DNA from: Amycolatopsis circi
GTDB lineage: Bacteria; Actinomycetota; Actinomycetes; Mycobacteriales; Pseudonocardiaceae
Reading direction: 5' to 3'
Length of the DNA: 50,254 bases
Assembly: GCF_003385235.1 (NCBI RefSeq)
Contig: NZ_PQIA01000064.1
Span: 1 to 50,254, forward strand
Shown: piece by piece, positions 49,399-50,254 of the stretch
Numbering within the stretch: position 1 is the stretch's first letter
How the letters are laid out: each line of letters starts with the position of its first letter
Program-made: the position numbers and the translations under genes
Notes under the pieces: generated by a model
The model's input: only the letters and a program-made list of their open reading frames with translations
What the model was told of the DNA's origin: nothing
Databases searched by the model: none

Positions 49399-50034
49399 AT
49401 GGCACACCTGCTGCACCTCGACTCCAGCATCAACGGCGACCGCTCGGTAAGCCGCAAACTCAGCGCCCGTGCTGCTCAAGCCTGGCGCGCAGCCCACCCC
49501 GACGGAACGGTGACCTACCGAGATCTCGGCGCGGACCCAGTCCCGCACCTGGACCCCCTGGCCTGGGAAGCCCGCTTCATCCCGTCGTCCGAGCGCACCG
49601 CAGCCCACCGCGCAGCCGCACAAATCGGCGAGACCTTGGCGGCGGAGGTACTGGCCGCGGACACCGTCCTGCTGGGCCTGCCGCTCTACAACTACGGCGC
49701 ACCCAGTTCGGTGAAAGCCTGGGTAGACCGCGTGATCGCCGCCGCAGGAGACGACCCGTCAGCACTGGGCGCCGGCCGGGAACTCCTGGTCCTGGCCAGC
49801 CGCGGCGGAGGCTACGGAGAAGGCGCCCCGCGGCACGGTTGGGACCACGCAGAAGGCTGGCTGCCGCACGGCCTCTCCCTGACTGGCCTTGAGCCGCGCT
49901 TCATCACGGCGGAATTCACCATGGCAGACGTCAACCCCGCGTTGGCCGACTTCCGCTCGCACGCCAAGGAAAGCCTGGCCGCAGCGGAACGAGAAATCGA
50001 CGCCCTCTGGACCCCCGCCACCGCCACCCACTGA
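49399..50034 (+). CDS. FMN-dependent NADH-azoreductase-like flavodoxin-fold protein
   Basis: 211-residue NAD(P)H-dependent quinone/azo reductase. The start MAHLLHLDSSINGDRSVSRKLSARAAQAW (phosphate-binding loop of FMN), PLYNYGAPSSVKAWVDRV and LVLASRGGGYGEGAP are hallmarks of the AzoR group. Long upstream open frame is an overlap with the MarR gene and is excluded. Divergent from a MarR regulator that probably responds to quinones or aromatic compounds. Confidence 0.92.
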   Translation: MAHLLHLDSSINGDRSVSRKLSARAAQAWRAAHPDGTVTYRDLGADPVPHLDPLAWEARFIPSSERTAAHRAAAQIGETLAAEVLAADTVLLGLPLYNYGAPSSVKAWVDRVIAAAGDDPSALGAGRELLVLASRGGGYGEGAPRHGWDHAEGWLPHGLSLTGLEPRFITAEFTMADVNPALADFRSHAKESLAAAEREIDALWTPATATH

Positions 50035-50045
50035 CTGCCCGAAGT

Positions 50046-50096
50046 CCGTGAAGGGCTCCTTGAGGGAATCTGATTCCCTCAAGGAGCCCTTCACGG
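50046..50096. repeat. Perfect 25-bp-arm palindrome, GTGAAGGGCTCC family
   Basis: Arms 50046-50070 and 50072-50096 are perfect reverse complements around one base (50071). It lies 11 bp after the azoreductase stop and may serve as its terminator. It is the intact counterpart of the decayed copies at 176-201 and 246-297. Confidence 0.9.
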
Positions 50097-50118
50097 CTTT
50101 CGGGCGGCGGCGATGGTC

Positions 50119-50167
50119 CGTGAGGGGAACCTTCACGGACTCTGATTCCCTCAGGGTTCCCCTCACG
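50119..50167. repeat. Decayed GTGAGGGGAACC palindrome
   Basis: Outer arms CGTGAGGGGAACC (50119-50131) and GGTTCCCCTCACG (50155-50167) are perfect; the centre has been rearranged and holds an extra TTCACGGAC half-site. Confidence 0.75.
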
Positions 50168-50175
50168 ACCCTCAC

Positions 50176-50254
50176 GACCCGCGCGGCCCGCGACCCACGC
50201 GATGCCGTGAGGGGCCCCTTCACGGACTCGCGTGGGTCGCGGGCCGCGCGGGTC
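50176..50254. repeat. Nested palindrome at the window edge
   Basis: A 27-bp arm (50176-50202, beginning GACCCGCGCGGCCCGCGACC) is repeated in inverse at 50228-50254. Between the arms sits a separate CCGTGAGGGGCCCCTTCACGG near-palindrome (about 50205-50225). One palindromic element thus encloses another. It touches the window end, so it may continue. Confidence 0.85.

Overview
The window reads as chromosomal DNA of a high-GC actinomycete, most likely Amycolatopsis or a close relative in the Pseudonocardiaceae. Supporting signs are a two-domain geosmin synthase, many GTG starts, WXG/EspC-type small proteins, a SARP/AfsR-type regulator, F420-type and mycothiol-type enzymes, and a family of long near-perfect palindromes (cores CCGTGAGGGGAACC and CCGTGAAGGGCTCC) between genes. 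The genus is my inference. I saw no rRNA, tRNA, insertion sequence or CRISPR array.

Layout. 1-0.63 kb: a cluster of palindromic elements. 0.63-2.95 kb: geosmin synthase. 3.2-11.4 kb: a carbohydrate-use locus with a secreted beta-propeller glycosidase carrying a ricin-type lectin domain, a GH2 glycosidase, a complete ABC sugar importer and a LacI-family regulator. The same 15-bp palindrome overlaps the -35 box of both the secreted-enzyme promoter and the importer promoter, so the locus looks like one regulon. 11.5-16 kb: a small acetyltransferase, an S1 protease, an SCO6745-like protein, an SDR lacking its catalytic Tyr/Lys, and a VOC protein. 15.8-17.1 kb: a diguanylate cyclase with both active site and inhibitory site intact.

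17.4-18.6 kb holds the most unusual feature: seventeen consecutive tiny open reading frames, all on the + strand. Each has its own Shine-Dalgarno sequence, ATG or GTG start and TGA stop. Fourteen encode the octapeptide MRDNNW-x-R, where x is mainly T and sometimes N, C, A or S. The other three, at the two ends, encode MRDNNWTAPR, MRDNNW and MRDNNWT. Units repeat about every 72 bp. Synonymous codon changes, interchangeable start codons and a ribosome-binding site before every unit point to translation rather than a mere DNA repeat. I do not recognise a described system of this kind.

18.6-23.4 kb: MFS exporter, PknB-type Ser/Thr kinase, HAD phosphatase and a LexA-box-controlled DNA polymerase IV. 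23.4-26.7 kb: a segment that reads as less GC-rich, with secretion-associated (WXG/EspC-like) proteins, a YbaB-like protein and decayed sequence. 26.8-31 kb: sugar/proton symporter, then a second secretion-associated operon (WXG-like protein, DUF1023 alpha/beta hydrolase, lipoprotein). 31-39.4 kb: several regulator/enzyme pairs (TetR plus PPOX-fold oxidoreductase, MarR facing YceI, glutathionyl-hydroquinone reductase-like protein, alpha/beta hydrolase, AfsR-like regulator facing TetR). 39.4-43.1 kb: kynureninase facing an amino-acid permease and an MBL-fold hydrolase, probably tryptophan/kynurenine catabolism. 43.1-50.0 kb: a membrane/coiled-coil pair, a GNAT and an XRE-cupin regulator with back-to-back leaderless promoters, an MFS transporter, an NHEJ-type LigD lacking a ligase domain, and a MarR regulator facing an azoreductase. 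The window ends in a nested palindrome.
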